A DNA stretch of 64,000 nt, from contig OZ025206.1 of the NCBI GenBank assembly GCA_964019055.1, forward strand, positions 18,958,860 to 19,022,859, given 5' to 3'. Positions 36,501-38,606 of the stretch are shown here, piece by piece. Position 1 is the first letter of the stretch; the number at the start of each line of letters is the position of its first letter. The stretch is from Anthopleura xanthogrammica. Its lineage: Eukaryota; Cnidaria; Anthozoa; Actiniaria; Actiniidae. Position numbers and translations under genes: made by a program. The notes below the pieces were generated by a model. The model saw only the letters and a program-made list of their open reading frames with translations, was not told the DNA's origin and ran no database searches.

Positions 36501-38606
36501 GTTACTGGATTCAGGTATGTCTATGTACTATACAGGAAACAATAACTACCATCTTGTCACGTAATTGTTTCTCATCTCGCCTTTTTCCTCTGGTGTTAAA
36601 CTTGTTTTTCCTTTCCAACCAGGATTTAAAAGTCTAGGATCTACTTTCCAAAGCTATAGCCCCTTGCAGCACGACGGCATGCAGCTCAATTTGGAGGGCA
36701 AAACAATAAGTTCCAATTCTCAGGAGATTGAAATTCTTTTGTTTTGTTCTACAAATTGAGCTGCTTTGATGTCACGTGCAAGGGGTCTATAGACCTCCTT
36801 AGCTTGGGCATAATGTTTTGACCACATGACATTCCCTTGAGTATCATTTCTTTGTTGGACACAAATTAAACAAAAAATCATATTAGACCTTTTTGCCCTA
36901 TCACTATTTTCGACTTCGTGCGCTAAAAGAACAATAGGTGCATCAAAAATTGTACGAAATTTGAACATCTTTAGAATTTGAACAAAAGATGCTTGTATTT
37001 CATTGTTGTGATTAACAACGAGTCGCGCCATACCAATGCACAACACTTACGTATGCTGAAATTATGACTTGACTACAACTATTGTTCAACAACAATGAAA
37101 TACGAATACCTTTTGTTCGAATTCTAAAGATGTTCAAATTTCGTACACAGAGATTATCACATGTTAAGAGCCTGATATCGTTATTTATCGTAACTTATTT
37201 CCTGTTACAGGCGTGGCAGTGTCATCGTGGACTTCCGTCTTATTTTTGTCGGTGATGCTACTCAGACATCAGGTGCTACAGATAAACTCAAACAAGCCGT
37301 AAAATCGGGTCGAGTCGGTGATCTAAAGGTTGATCCTAATAGTTTTAACATCACTAAGATAGGTAAGTGTAACTCATAGTTTGATATATACTGTTCAATA
37401 AACTATTTTCGAGATGCGCGAGCGCTTTCAAAAATATCGCAGGCGCAGACATGAAAAAGAGGCATTTTTGGGCAAGATCACGCGCACTATTCACACTGCC
37501 CGAAAATGCCTCGAGATGGTGTCTGCGCCTGCGATATTTTTGAAAGCGCTCGCGCATCTCGAAAATGGTCTATTGACCTTGAAGACTAATCGCCTTTTCT
37601 TTGCCTTGTTTTTTTTGCAGACGGGGGGAACACCAAACCGCAAAGTGGAGGTAATGTATTAACCCCTAATCATGAATATGCGTCAATCACTTAGACCTGG
37701 GTACACACAATTCTTCAAATAAACTTTCGTCGCGCCAGTTGCGCAGTTTAGTCTCGGTAGGTTAAAAACCATCGAGGAATAAATTCCCAAGGTTTGGGGG
37801 AAATTTCCCCATCGAATTGAGCCCATGTCACGGAAGTATATTCTCTATTTCATGAATTTGCCCTTTTACTGGTACCTTTGATGACGTCATCACTTTGTTA
37901 TTAAAATATTGAATATATCGGCAAAGAAAAGAGATATCCAAAAAAAAAGCCATTTAGATTTATTTTATAAGGGCATTCAAATCACGAAAGCATCCTGTAG
38001 GGCTTATATGTACTTTAAAGATTGCGCTCTTACTTTGAGACGAATTTTGCACCACACCACGGGTATTCTTTGGAGACCCCTAACCCCATGCCTAGCCCAG
38101 ACGTCAATTTTTTATACCCCGATTCTAACTTACAACGATCCTTCCAAAATTCCCAAAACCGCCCTTCCCTCCCGAGAAAATGCTGTGACCTAATAACAGC
38201 CGAGTCACCACCAAACCTTTCAAAGCAATATTGACTGATATTGGGAGGGGGTGGGGCATTTTGCAAAATTTTGAATTTGGTTTAAAAAGTAAAAATGCCC
38301 CAACAGGTTTTGTCCAAGATTGTAGATTAAAAATGCCTTTTTTTTTTCTAATTCGTCGGTGCATGAAACATTCAACACCTAACTTGGCCATGTGTATATG
38401 TCTTATCAGGTCGTTCAAGTGGTTTGTCATCAGGGGGTAAAGCCGCCATTGCTGTTGTCTTTGTAATACTGGCCATAATTGCTGGAGCAGGAGCTGCCTG
38501 GTACTTCTTGAAGAAAAGACGTGGTTCATCTCAGTTTATCTTCAAACAACAACAATTCGATAATCCCATCCACTTTTCATCCAAAGCCTACGATATGGAT
38601 GGTTAA
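592..38606 (+). CDS. Mosaic multi-lectin transmembrane receptor, 5'-incomplete, 43 exons
   Basis: Predicted type I membrane receptor with carbohydrate- and surface-binding modules outside and a short tail inside. Exons: 592-813, 2168-2266, 2498-2533, 3140-3623, 4081-4253, 4635-4835, 5680-5883, 7221-7256, 7387-7665, 8449-8599, 9174-9448, 9536-9571, 9949-10009, 12374-12531, 13453-13617, 14086-14142, 14595-14781, 15669-15889, 16724-16771, 17660-17813, 18459-18712, 19295-19321, 26565-26723, 27451-27702, 28293-28316, 28398-28601, 28696-28890, 29640-29797, 29882-30043, 30845-30986, 31680-31804, 31881-32057, 32502-32646, 33205-33362, 33659-33796, 34232-34373, 34943-34963, 35115-35135, 35355-35470, 36456-36514, 37211-37362, 37621-37650, 38410-38606. 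Phases agree at every junction and no stop interrupts about 2,100 codons. The first exon starts with two bases of a split codon, so start codon and signal peptide lie off-window. Function (glycan recognition, immunity, symbiont or particle uptake) is inferred from domains. It could still be spliced into shorter forms. Confidence 0.9.
814..1225. other. Intron start, nothing recognised
   Basis: Donor GTAAGA at 814, then AT-rich sequence with no coding or clear repeat before the duplication copy at 1226. Confidence 0.6.
1226..1665. repeat. Repeat copy A of a two-copy intronic duplication
   Basis: Nearly identical to 6719-7150 over more than 400 bp, starting at CTAATTAACAATTAGTCC. It contains a hairpin around TCAATAGCCCATGAGGCC / GGCCGAATGGGCTATTGA and the word TAGACCATAAGTAGGTTTAG. 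An extra GGCCGAA triplication distinguishes it. Located in the CTLD1 intron. Confidence 0.85.
1652..1940. mobile_element. MITE family 'GTGCAAC', copy 1
   Basis: Bounded by CACGGTGCAACATT on the left and GCAATGTTGCACCGTGTGTC / TTGTACCGTGTGTC words on the right, both orientations present. Same family at 4995-5160 and 44655-44742. Probably a nested pair here. Confidence 0.6.
2498..2533 (+). CDS. Linker microexon 1 (36 nt)
   Basis: A 12-codon Pro/Asn/Lys linker (APPNQPKYSRTA) between CTLD1 and the LamG-like module. Acceptor AG at 2496-2497, donor GTAAGT at 2534. Flanking introns are both phase 1, so the exon could be skipped without a frameshift. Confidence 0.75.
2653..2815. mobile_element. Short TIR element with GGCGGGTC ends
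   Basis: GGGCGGGTCCAGGGGGG at left and CGTTCTAGACCCGCC at right are roughly inverted; the interior has a poly-G run. Weak. Confidence 0.4.
3140..4253 (+). CDS. LamG-like/concanavalin-like domain of the mosaic receptor
   Basis: Exons 3140-3623 and 4081-4253, about 219 residues. It opens with a D-V-Y-W-P-L-N strand, has F-T-G-Y-N-S-Y-V-E-V-G, ITVSLIIKLD, the hallmark W-H-H-V-T-M-T-W...LYINGLER strand pair, and ends with the Y-Y-M-R-A-L-A-V-W-Y-R-E-L-S-A-A-E-I segment typical of LamG_3/pentraxin-like jelly rolls. Such domains bind glycans or matrix proteins. It lies between CTLD1 and CTLD2 with phase-1 boundaries. Confidence 0.85.
3647..3770. mobile_element. MITE family 'CACGTGACGTC', copy 1
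   Basis: Palindromic element of about 130 bp. Arms: GAATGCAGCTCGATTTGGAG and, inverted, CAAAATTGAACTGCTTTGAC with GTCACGTGCAAGGGG. Centre shows CAGGAGATTGAAATTCTTTTG. Nine copies of this family occur in the window. Confidence 0.75.
4283..4432 (+). repeat. tRNA-derived SINE-like copy
   Basis: GGGGCAGCTCGCAGACTTAG head, GGGTTCGATTTC near-B-box, then TGAGGGTTTTCTTC and TTTTTCCCTCCGCAAAAAGC body. Starts 29 nt after the LamG exon. Confidence 0.55.
4635..5883 (+). CDS. CTLD2, QPD-type C-type lectin domain
   Basis: Exons 4635-4835 and 5680-5883. Starts G-S-C-K-L-G-W...FCYQF, a typical long-form CTLD entrance, then W-x-x-A-R-x-E-C, GGELTSI, WIG, WSDGS, FTNW, QPD (5760-5768), C, WNDIGC and YICK. QPD with WND is the galactose-type calcium site known from lectins, so this domain is predicted to bind Gal/GalNAc-like sugars. 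The internal intron splits the WIG glycine codon in phase 1. Confidence 0.92.
4995..5160. mobile_element. MITE family 'GTGCAAC', copy 2
   Basis: Starts GACAGTGCAACATTGCGCGC, ends GCAATGTTGCACCGTGTGTC, with GAGCCATGTCACACGACGCA inside; matches copies at 1652-1940 and 44655-44742. In the intron within CTLD2. Confidence 0.65.
5389..5494. mobile_element. MITE family 'GCAGATTTCG', copy 1
   Basis: GCAGATTTCGAATGAATGAG at the left, CATTCGAAAACTGCTCT at the right, GGCACGGTGCTGTG inside. Terminal words are inverted relative to each other. Confidence 0.65.
6290..7205. repeat. Repeat cluster: partial hairpin copy, 107-bp tandem units and repeat copy B
   Basis: 6305-6420 is a diverged partial copy of the AATAGCCCAT hairpin. 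6479-6715 holds two tandem units of about 107 bp (start GATAGACCATAAGTAGG, contain GTCTAGAGTTGTCTAGATTG). 6719-7150 is the near-identical partner of 1226-1665, and another 107-bp unit follows. The whole block sits in the intron after CTLD2 (5884-7220) and ends 15-20 nt before the acceptor. Confidence 0.85.
7221..7665 (+). CDS. Linker microexon plus SUEL/rhamnose-binding lectin domain
   Basis: Microexon 7221-7256 encodes a Gly/Thr/Pro linker (AYIPTGGVTPTS). Exon 7387-7665 encodes a complete SUEL-type (D-galactoside/L-rhamnose-binding) lectin domain of about 93 residues. It shows I-I-C-E-H near the start, an I-S-V-K-S-A-N-F-G-R strand, a C-x-L-D-V segment, C-D-G-K-T-Y-C-T-V, D-P-C-P-T-I-P-K-Y-L-E-V-T-Y-S-C at the end, and eight cysteines. 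The family binds galactose or rhamnose without calcium and occurs in fish-egg lectins and latrophilins. Boundaries are phase 1. Confidence 0.93.
7666..9173. other. Introns around the first CTLD3 exon, nothing recognised
   Basis: 7666-8448 and 8600-9173 hold only AT-rich intronic sequence; short frames seen there have no family features and cross splice sites. Confidence 0.6.
8449..9448 (+). CDS. CTLD3, EPN-type C-type lectin domain
   Basis: Exons 8449-8599 and 9174-9448. Sequence includes C-P-A-G-W, I-C-Y, W-F-D-A-R-D-T-C, GAELVSV, WIGLSD, V-Y-R-W-A-D, FTHW, EPN (9319-9327), C, W-V-D-S-D-C and FVCK. EPN is the mannose-type signature; WVD replaces the usual WND but keeps the acidic residue. 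The internal intron is phase 2, unlike CTLD2. Confidence 0.92.
9536..9571 (+). CDS. Linker microexon (36 nt) between CTLD3 and CTLD4
   Basis: Encodes QSFVPPTRPPTT, a Pro/Thr linker of likely O-glycosylated character. AG at 9534-9535 and donor GTAAGT at 9572. It is separated from the CTLD3 exon by only 87 nt, and both flanking introns are phase 1. Confidence 0.78.
9645..9757. mobile_element. MITE family 'CACGTGACGTC', copy 2 (3' eroded)
   Basis: CCCTTGCTGTACGTCGGAAT, GCAGCTTAATTTGG, CTGGAGATTGATATTC; diverged, right arm degraded to CAATTTGCTTTGGCG. Between the CTLD3/4 linker and CTLD4. Confidence 0.65.
9949..13617 (+). CDS. CTLD4, QPD-type C-type lectin domain in three exons
   Basis: Exons 9949-10009, 12374-12531 and 13453-13617. 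It contains A-C-P-S-G-W, G-C-Y-K, W-I-A-A-R-D-S-C, TNLVSI, WIGLND, WSDGS, FTNW, QPD (13506-13514), C, WNDVGC and YMCK, predicting a galactose-type site. It is the only CTLD here with both the phase-2 and the phase-1 internal intron positions. The first internal intron was enlarged by a 1.9 kb Kolobok-like element. Confidence 0.92.
10372..12280 (-). mobile_element. Kolobok-like DNA transposon, internally deleted, TTAA duplication
   Basis: A 1.9 kb element in an intron of CTLD4. Both ends read GGGGGGATTGACATATT inwards, and a second shared block (CCGTTGCTAAGA) lies a little inside each end. TTAA is present on both flanks (10368-10371 and 12281-12284), the target site of Kolobok and piggyBac elements. 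A minus-strand ORF (11067-11981) encodes what looks like the N-terminal part of a transposase. The rest of the element is non-coding, so I read it as a deletion derivative that cannot move by itself. Confidence 0.8.
11067..11981 (-). pseudogene. Truncated Kolobok-type transposase
   Basis: 304 residues. Acidic, low-complexity N-terminal half, then a zinc-ribbon-like pair FCTRCG (about residue 152) and FCEEC (about residue 176), then YLPNYLLLSFLLNG, a helical region, and QFDGFYLSSGHH close to the end. DGFYL-x-x-G is a pattern I associate with cnidarian Kolobok-type transposases, where a much longer catalytic region follows; here the frame stops 15-20 residues later. Start is the first Met after the right terminal region. 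Family assignment rests on the TTAA duplication and motif memory, not a search. Confidence 0.65.
12643..12823. mobile_element. MITE family 'GCAGATTTCG', copy 2
   Basis: GCAGGTTTCGTAAGACTATG to TTTTTCACACGAAATCTGCT, with GC-rich interior rich in GTGCCGT. In a CTLD4 intron. Confidence 0.7.
13076..13268. mobile_element. Palindromic MITE in a CTLD4 intron
   Basis: Arms TATAACGTATCGCGATTC ... GAGAGCCGCCAATATAAACC and GGTTTATATTGGCGGCTCTC ... AATCGCGATACGTTATA are inverted copies. Confidence 0.82.
13733..13856. mobile_element. Small palindromic MITE
   Basis: GCAGATATCAGAGTTACACT / GGAGTGTAACTCTGCTG arms, with CATTTGGGTCA / TGACCCAAATG inside. Confidence 0.7.
14086..14142 (+). CDS. Linker exon (57 nt) between CTLD4 and CTLD5
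   Basis: Nineteen codons rich in Pro, Thr, Ser and Lys, probably an O-glycosylated stalk segment. The acceptor AG at 14084-14085 follows a long polypyrimidine tract; donor GTAAGG follows at 14143. Phase 1 on both sides. Confidence 0.78.
14595..15889 (+). CDS. CTLD5, EPN-type C-type lectin domain
   Basis: Exons 14595-14781 and 15669-15889. C-D-S-G-W, L-C-Y-H-F, W-F-E-A-R-A-L-C, GDLVSI, then WIGLND, YTWSDG, EPN (15775-15783), C, WNDNNC and FICR. EPN with WND makes a complete predicted mannose-type calcium/sugar site. The internal intron (phase 2) holds the 57-bp minisatellite at 14838-15453. Confidence 0.92.
14838..15453. repeat. 57-bp minisatellite in the CTLD5 intron
   Basis: About 10-11 tandem units, each with AACCCTGAAAC, CTCTGGGCTGATC and GGCTAACTCACAGAT. 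Divergence between units rises toward the right end. Single dispersed copies are seen at 36153-36210 and, inverted, near 51110-51165, so the unit pre-existed as a repeat before it was tandemly amplified. Confidence 0.92.
15962..16120. mobile_element. MITE family 'GCAGATTTCG', copy 3
   Basis: AGAGCGGATTTCGTACGAGT, GGCACGGCACGGTTACGGCG inside, right end GTGCCGTAATTTTTTATAGC then GAGAAAACTTCTCT. Confidence 0.7.
16175..16335. mobile_element. Palindromic MITE with CATCACGTGATGG arms
   Basis: Arms GAGGCTTTGCACCATCACGT and GTCACGTGATGGTGCAACTA, with TGACAGGAGACAGG / TTGCCTCCTGTCA just inside. A half-copy (ACCACGTGATGGTGCAAAGC) is at 23118-23145. Confidence 0.7.
16724..16771 (+). CDS. Linker exon (48 nt) between CTLD5 and CTLD6
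   Basis: Sixteen codons of Thr/Pro-rich linker (core MVPPTPGP), phase 1 on both sides; AG at 16722-16723 and donor GTGAGT at 16772. Confidence 0.75.
16998..17212. mobile_element. Palindromic MITE before CTLD6
   Basis: Arms of about 85 bp: GACCCTTCACAGTTCCCTGC ... CGAAGCGAGACCAACGGTGA and, inverted, ACCGTTGGTCTCGCTTCAAT ... GCAGGGAACTGTGAAGGAG. Reading frames here come from the palindrome. Confidence 0.8.
17409..17482. repeat. (GAT)n/(AAT)n microsatellite
   Basis: GATGATGAT run, then ATCATG repeats, then ATAATA repeats. Confidence 0.92.
17660..18712 (+). CDS. CTLD6, C-type lectin domain lacking the EPN/QPD motif
   Basis: Exons 17660-17813 and 18459-18712. C-K-P-G-W, S-C-Y-K-F, W-A-N-A-Q-S-V-C, NLITI, WIGLND, Y-S-W-I, VNWEKGKPS, C, RWDVQTC and YICE. 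The sugar tripeptide position reads KPS and WND is WDV, so the fold is retained but classical calcium-dependent sugar binding is probably lost. The internal intron is phase 2. Confidence 0.9.
17931..18064. mobile_element. MITE family 'CACGTGACGTC', copy 3 (full length)
   Basis: Runs from TAGACCCCTTGCAGCACGTC to GTCACGTGAAAGGGGTCTA, with both arms intact and the family centre CAAGAGATTGAAATTC. Good reference copy. Confidence 0.8.
18073..18160. mobile_element. MITE family 'CACGTGACGTC', copy 4 (truncated, adjacent)
   Basis: Lies 9 bp after copy 3: AGACCCCTTGCACGTGACGT through CTCCTGAGAATTGG, then lost. A second insertion or partial duplication beside copy 3. Confidence 0.75.
18727..18884. mobile_element. 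MITE family 'GCAGATTTCG', copy 4
   Basis: AGAGCAGATTTCGTATGAAT to CATACGAAAACTGCTCT, the best-preserved terminal inverted repeat (about 17 bp) of the family. Begins 15 bp after the CTLD6 exon. Confidence 0.75.
19295..19321 (+). CDS. Linker microexon (27 nt) before the giant intron
   Basis: Nine codons (core ALPLGPTP) between CTLD6 and CTLD7. AG at 19293-19294, donor GTATGT at 19322. It joins in phase across 7.2 kb to the CTLD7 exon at 26565, which ties the two halves of the gene together. Confidence 0.68.
19622..19790. repeat. Imperfect tandem duplication, about 106 bp
   Basis: GAAGTAGGTAAAAAGGTAAC ... TCGCTTTAGAGGCTCTAAAT is followed by a second copy starting GAAGTAGGAAGAAAAGATAA, and a weaker third from about 19797. 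Confidence 0.7.
20186..20382. mobile_element. Palindromic MITE in the giant intron
   Basis: AAAAACCGTGGGCACCCAGA, AATATTTCAAAAATCG and GTTCGTTGAACA are matched, inverted, by TGTTCAACGAGCGATACACG, GAAATATTTCAGGGTGCTCA and CGGTTTTTTG. Confidence 0.75.
21436..21630. repeat. (CTTT)n microsatellite
   Basis: Almost pure pyrimidine on the plus strand, with TTTTTTCTTT interruptions; lies just 3' of the GPCR gene. Phe/Ser/Leu- and Lys/Glu-rich frames across it are artefacts. Confidence 0.93.
21767..21772 (-). terminator. Poly(A) signal of the nested GPCR gene
   Basis: AATAAA on the minus strand about 40 nt after the GPCR stop codon; position and sequence fit a cleavage/polyadenylation signal. Confidence 0.5.
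21812..22750 (-). CDS. Single-exon class A (rhodopsin-like) GPCR, nested antisense
   Basis: Complete 312-residue intronless receptor. Seven hydrophobic segments are visible. TM1 has the conserved Asn (N27, LTNSM). TM2 has SVADF (D57). TM3 ends in ERF (111-113), a variant of DRY. TM5 contains Pro169. TM7 ends in N-P-L-L-Y (268-272). The TM6 CWxP motif is not apparent and the usual TM3 cysteine is missing, so it is a divergent receptor; ligand unknown. The start Met is the first in frame after a long non-coding stretch. A poly(A) signal (AATAAA, minus strand) is at 21767-21772. It lies inside the 19322-26564 intron of the lectin receptor on the opposite strand. Resembles the many lineage-specific cnidarian amine/melanocortin-like GPCRs, but I cannot place it. 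Confidence 0.9.
   Translation of the reverse strand: MDELLSQVFQWTGVTLLIIAVLTFLTNSMLLYTLYLNPLRCFRNTAATFVACLSVADFLTGAITAMDVGVSSLLNANGIPSFTVRGVLQEKLVSQFTVRSGILVVVVFSIERFLAVATPYFYRNQATPKKALVTGIFCFIIGLLASLSELVLDKKTFGMMSYYGFFVAPLSIILLAYLSIYIAIKHKLRKTISMQLNNAQQRQRLQIKRECQLGLTAFYIVLGFLFSYCFWFTVVLIGNICSSCKIQSWYSACYRISIPFLYVNSALNPLLYAWRMPKYRRSFLLVFQSFHFVRIRPLPPPKETENTNTSKV
23266..23440. mobile_element. MITE family 'ACATGTCATT', copy 1
   Basis: Palindromic: TTTTCCCATTTCAGACCACG on the left and ATGGTCTGAAATGGGAAAAC on the right, with GCGCATAAGAAGACACATGA in the middle. Confidence 0.75.
23501..23694. mobile_element. Palindromic MITE (GAATAGCTGGGTTTCA ends)
   Basis: TACTGAATAGCTGGGTTTCA at left and TGAAACCCAGCTATTCAGTA at right are exact inverted copies; internal TGGTGGTCA / TGACCACCA is also paired. 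Confidence 0.82.
23881..24117. mobile_element. Palindromic MITE (ACTTTATTATATCC ends)
   Basis: ACTTTATTATATCCATTTTG at the left and CAAAATGGATATAATAAAGT at the right are inverted copies, extended by AAATCACTAG / CTAGTATGATTT. Confidence 0.82.
24117..24262. mobile_element. Palindromic MITE abutting the previous one
   Basis: GATAATTGAACTTCGTG ... GGTCTGATATCAAAC and GTTTGATATCAGACC ... TAGTTCAATTACCATT pair, with AAATCACACTCGCG / CGTGTGATTTTG inside. It shares its left edge with the end of the neighbouring MITE. Confidence 0.78.
24938..25487. mobile_element. Degenerate MITE with GGGGCGTAGC-type ends
   Basis: Left AAGGGGAGTAGCCAGGGG and right GTTGCTACGCCCCTG fit the ends of the cleaner element at 38685-38991. 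The interior has no coding. Confidence 0.45.
25519..26007. repeat. Pair of 117-bp direct repeats flanking a microsatellite
   Basis: 25519-25640 and 25891-26007 share TATAGACCTCTAGAACGTTT, ATGAACACCTACATGCAT and TGCGTGCTTGTTATATCACT with only a few differences, about 372 bp apart. Confidence 0.85.
25640..25800. repeat. (TTCATTCC)n microsatellite
   Basis: CATTCATT then CCTTCATT repeats ending in CTTTCTTTC; flanked by the 117-bp direct repeats at 25519-25640 and 25891-26007. Confidence 0.92.
26565..27702 (+). CDS. CTLD7, C-type lectin domain with degenerate sugar motif
   Basis: Exons 26565-26723 and 27451-27702. D-C-P-A-Q-F, S-C-Y-M, W-Y-E-A-N-Q-K-C, ADLVSI, WIGLS, FTWSDQ, YTHW, QPR, C, RWTEVDC and FMCK. 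QPR in place of QPD and TEV in place of WND suggest loss of the calcium/sugar site. Opening residues VTPTPSN form a Thr/Pro linker. An 18-bp minisatellite lies in the internal intron. Confidence 0.9.
26803..27054. repeat. 18-bp minisatellite in the CTLD7 intron
   Basis: About 14 copies of ACCACATCACCATATCAG with a few ACAACACC variants. Because 18 is divisible by 3 and no unit has a stop in several frames, long frames run through it on both strands (for example repeated HITISD); these are not genes by themselves. Confidence 0.93.
27082..27211. mobile_element. MITE family 'CACGTGACGTC', copy 5
   Basis: ATCCCTTGTACGTGACGTCA ... CAAATTGAGCTGCATTCCGA with GGTGCAA at the end; both arms present. 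Directly after the 18-bp minisatellite in the CTLD7 intron. Confidence 0.75.
27763..27912 (+). repeat. tRNA-derived SINE-like copy
   Basis: GTCGGTGTTCACTTAGGTGA head, GTGGGTCCGATACTCGG degenerate B box, GTTCTCTCCTGTGCTTCGAG and GGGTTCCCTCCCTC body. Confidence 0.55.
28293..28316 (+). CDS. Linker microexon (24 nt) between CTLD7 and CTLD8
   Basis: Eight codons (core GEPSVTPS), phase 1 on both sides, followed by an 81 nt intron. Support is splice sites, phase and position only. Confidence 0.65.
28398..28890 (+). CDS. CTLD8, EPN-type C-type lectin domain
   Basis: Exons 28398-28601 and 28696-28890 separated by 94 nt. C-Q-P-G-W, H-C-Y-L, W-P-Q-A-R-L-S-C, GGDLVSI, LWIG, LND, YQWSDGS, EPN (28776-28784), C, F-N-D-H-V-C and YICK. 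It is the last lectin domain before the discoidin triplet. The internal intron splits the WIG codon in phase 1, as in CTLD2. Confidence 0.92.
28909..29142. repeat. 14-bp minisatellite
   Basis: About 16 units of CACCTTGCTAGTGT with T/G variants, starting 19 nt after the CTLD8 exon. Non-coding. Confidence 0.92.
29286..29365 (+). repeat. tRNA-like sequence (SINE head or tRNA pseudogene)
   Basis: GGCGTAGCTCAGTTGGTTAG is a good A box, but the B box (GTCCTCGATCC) is off consensus and the acceptor stem and anticodon arm do not pair well. Confidence 0.45.
29640..30986 (+). CDS. F5/8-type C (discoidin) domain 1
   Basis: Exons 29640-29797, 29882-30043 and 30845-30986, about 154 residues. C-x-x-P-L-G-M-S-G-G-N-I-x-D-S-Q-L-T-A-S-S, an A-A-R-L-N...W-C core, VSKISIKGT, F-T-L-T-Y-G, I-I-S-G-N-M-D, then A-R-F-I-R-L-N-P and C-A-K-L-E-F-Y-G-C, the standard discoidin start and end. 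Such domains bind lipids, glycans or matrix. Entry is phase 1 and internal introns are phase 0, repeated in the next two copies. Confidence 0.93.
30140..30362. mobile_element. Palindromic MITE in a discoidin-1 intron
   Basis: AGAGTATGAAGTAAGAGAGC ... TTTGAAAATCTATT and AATAGATTTTCAAATAACTA ... TCTTACTTCATACTCTCTT are inverted arms; centre GCGCGCAGCTTTTTTTAGCT. Confidence 0.8.
30430..30632. mobile_element. MITE family 'ACATGTCATT', copy 2
   Basis: TAGACCTTTTCGGCTTGGGC, CATTTCAGACCACATGTCAT; right arm GAATGACATGTGGTCTGTAA, TTACGCCCAAGG. Middle GCGCACGAGAGGGCACATGA matches the other copies. Confidence 0.8.
30987..31505. repeat. 37/41-bp minisatellite built on a 5' splice site
   Basis: About 13 tandem units, each containing GGTAAGTTGATCA and GAGTCAGTACATCATG. 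The array begins exactly at the donor of the discoidin-1 last exon. At its right end, 31461-31510 repeats the last 36 nt of that exon and the donor (identical to 30951-30996 and beyond). The array is therefore a local amplification of an exon/intron junction. Confidence 0.93.
31680..32646 (+). CDS. F5/8-type C (discoidin) domain 2
   Basis: Exons 31680-31804, 31881-32057 and 32502-32646, about 149 residues. C-x-A-P-M-G-M-E-R-G-R-I-K-D-T-Q-L-K-V-S-S-S, W-C, L-Q-I-V-F-P, ISQITTWG, YKLAYSDDG, I-F-R-G-N-N-D, and M-R-F-E-I-Y-G-C at the end. Same phase 1-0-0-1 exon plan as domain 1, so the three arose by duplication. Confidence 0.93.
32139..32322. repeat. GTT/GTA/GCA trinucleotide microsatellite
   Basis: Imperfect run of GTTGTAGTA/GCAGTA triplets in a discoidin-2 intron; apparent Ser/Cys- and Thr/Ala-rich frames are artefacts. 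Confidence 0.9.
32672..33123. mobile_element. TIR element with GGGCCGTAG ends, enclosing a SINE-like insert
   Basis: CAGGGCCGTAGTGCTCCTTG at left and CCAAGGCTTGCTACGGCCCT at right, inverted. The C-rich run at 33077-33102 is typical of such ends. Within it, 32718-32990 is a tRNA-derived SINE-like copy. Confidence 0.55.
32718..32990 (+). repeat. tRNA-derived SINE-like copy
   Basis: GGTGGCTAACGCCCATTTCA resembles an A-box head and GGTTCGAGCCC a B box, followed by the family body GTGTTGTTCTCTCCTGTGCT and a TTTCCTCCCTCCGTAAAATC segment. The body is shared with 345-445 and 27763-27912, and with 35878-36030 in part. Confidence 0.6.
33205..34373 (+). CDS. F5/8-type C (discoidin) domain 3
   Basis: Exons 33205-33362, 33659-33796 and 34232-34373, about 146 residues. 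C-L-D-P-L-G-L-E-K-G-T-I-E-D-S-W-L-S-A-S-S, A-R-L-N, W-C, V-R-R-I-A-T-Q-G, F-T-V-S-F-T, I-F-T-G-N-T-D, G-R-Y-F-R-I-N-P and R-V-E-L-Y-G-C. Last extracellular binding module before the SEA domain. Confidence 0.93.
33402..33447. mobile_element. MITE family 'CACGTGACGTC', copy 6 (half)
   Basis: Only one arm remains: TAGACCCCATTCAACGTGAC then CAGCTCAATTTGGAGG. Confidence 0.65.
34455..34600. mobile_element. Palindromic MITE after discoidin 3
   Basis: TTGAGGAAAAGAATGGGTCG / TTTTCCTCAACG and TGCAGTGCATTGTGGG / CCCCACAATGCACTGCA pair. Confidence 0.72.
34943..35135 (+). CDS. Two 21-nt linker microexons
   Basis: Exons 34943-34963 (core YVRPTPS) and 35115-35135 (core VSPTNSP) make a Ser/Thr/Pro stalk between the discoidin triplet and SEA. 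Each is seven codons, bounded by AG and GTATGT or GTAATA, phase 1 on both sides. Evidence is splice sites, phase and composition. Confidence 0.62.
35355..37362 (+). CDS. SEA domain with GSVIV autoproteolysis-like motif
   Basis: Exons 35355-35470, 36456-36514 and 37211-37362, about 109 residues. It starts E-S-A-F-K-V-S-M-K-L, has a Y-K-A-L-S-N-R-V helix, an A-I-V-T-G-F-R-R turn and then GSVIVDFRLIF (GSVIV at 37215-37229). SEA domains of mucins and adhesion receptors self-cleave at G|SVVV; this near match predicts a cleaved, non-covalently held ectodomain. It sits membrane-proximal as in MUC1-type proteins. Confidence 0.87.
35878..36030 (+). repeat. tRNA-derived SINE-like copy with intact B box
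   Basis: TGTGGCGTAGCAGTAGTGCA A-box-like head, GGTTCGATTCC exact B box, then GATTCGAGGGTTTTTATCCG and TTTTCTCCCTCCGCAAAACC. Confidence 0.62.
36206..36352. mobile_element. Palindromic MITE in the SEA intron
   Basis: AAATGGACCCTTCTCAAAAT and ATTTTGAGAAGGGTCCATTT are exact inverted ends; GCGAGGCTAACATG / CATGTTAGCCTAGC follow. Confidence 0.85.
36655..36791. mobile_element. MITE family 'CACGTGACGTC', copy 7 (full length)
   Basis: From TATAGCCCCTTGCAGCACGA to GTCACGTGCAAGGGGTCTAT, with centre CAGGAGATTGAAATTC. Abuts a partial copy of the 'ACATGTCATT' MITE family at 36786-36895. In a SEA-domain intron. Confidence 0.8.
36786..36895. mobile_element. MITE family 'ACATGTCATT', copy 3 (partial)
   Basis: TCTATAGACCTCCTTAGCTT, GCATAATGTTTTGACCACAT, then lost; joined directly to a 'CACGTGACGTC' family MITE. 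Confidence 0.55.
37396..37575. mobile_element. Long-armed hairpin MITE between SEA and juxtamembrane exons
   Basis: Arms 37396-37450 and 37521-37575 are inverted copies with only a few differences in 55 nt (TTTTCGAGATGCGCGAGCGC, AAAAATATCGCAGGCGCAGA). The loop contains a second inverted pair GAGGCATTTTTGGGC / GCCCGAAAATGCCTC. Two frames on opposite strands start with the same protein because of the palindrome. Confidence 0.88.
37621..38606 (+). CDS. Juxtamembrane linker, transmembrane helix, cytoplasmic tail
   Basis: Exon 37621-37650 encodes a ten-residue Gly/Asn/Pro linker. Exon 38410-38606 encodes a Ser/Gly stretch, a hydrophobic helix of about 22 residues (roughly 38449-38514), a K-K-R-R stop-transfer cluster and a tail of about 30 residues ending in TAA at 38604-38606. 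The tail contains FDNPIHF (38556-38576), an NPxxF/Y-like motif of the kind that recruits endocytic adaptors in LDL-receptor-type tails. No kinase, TIR or ITAM-like motif is seen. Confidence 0.88.
37651..38409. other. Last intron, nothing recognised
   Basis: AT-rich 760-bp intron with no clear repeat; short overlapping frames at 38022-38529 have no domain signal. Confidence 0.6.
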
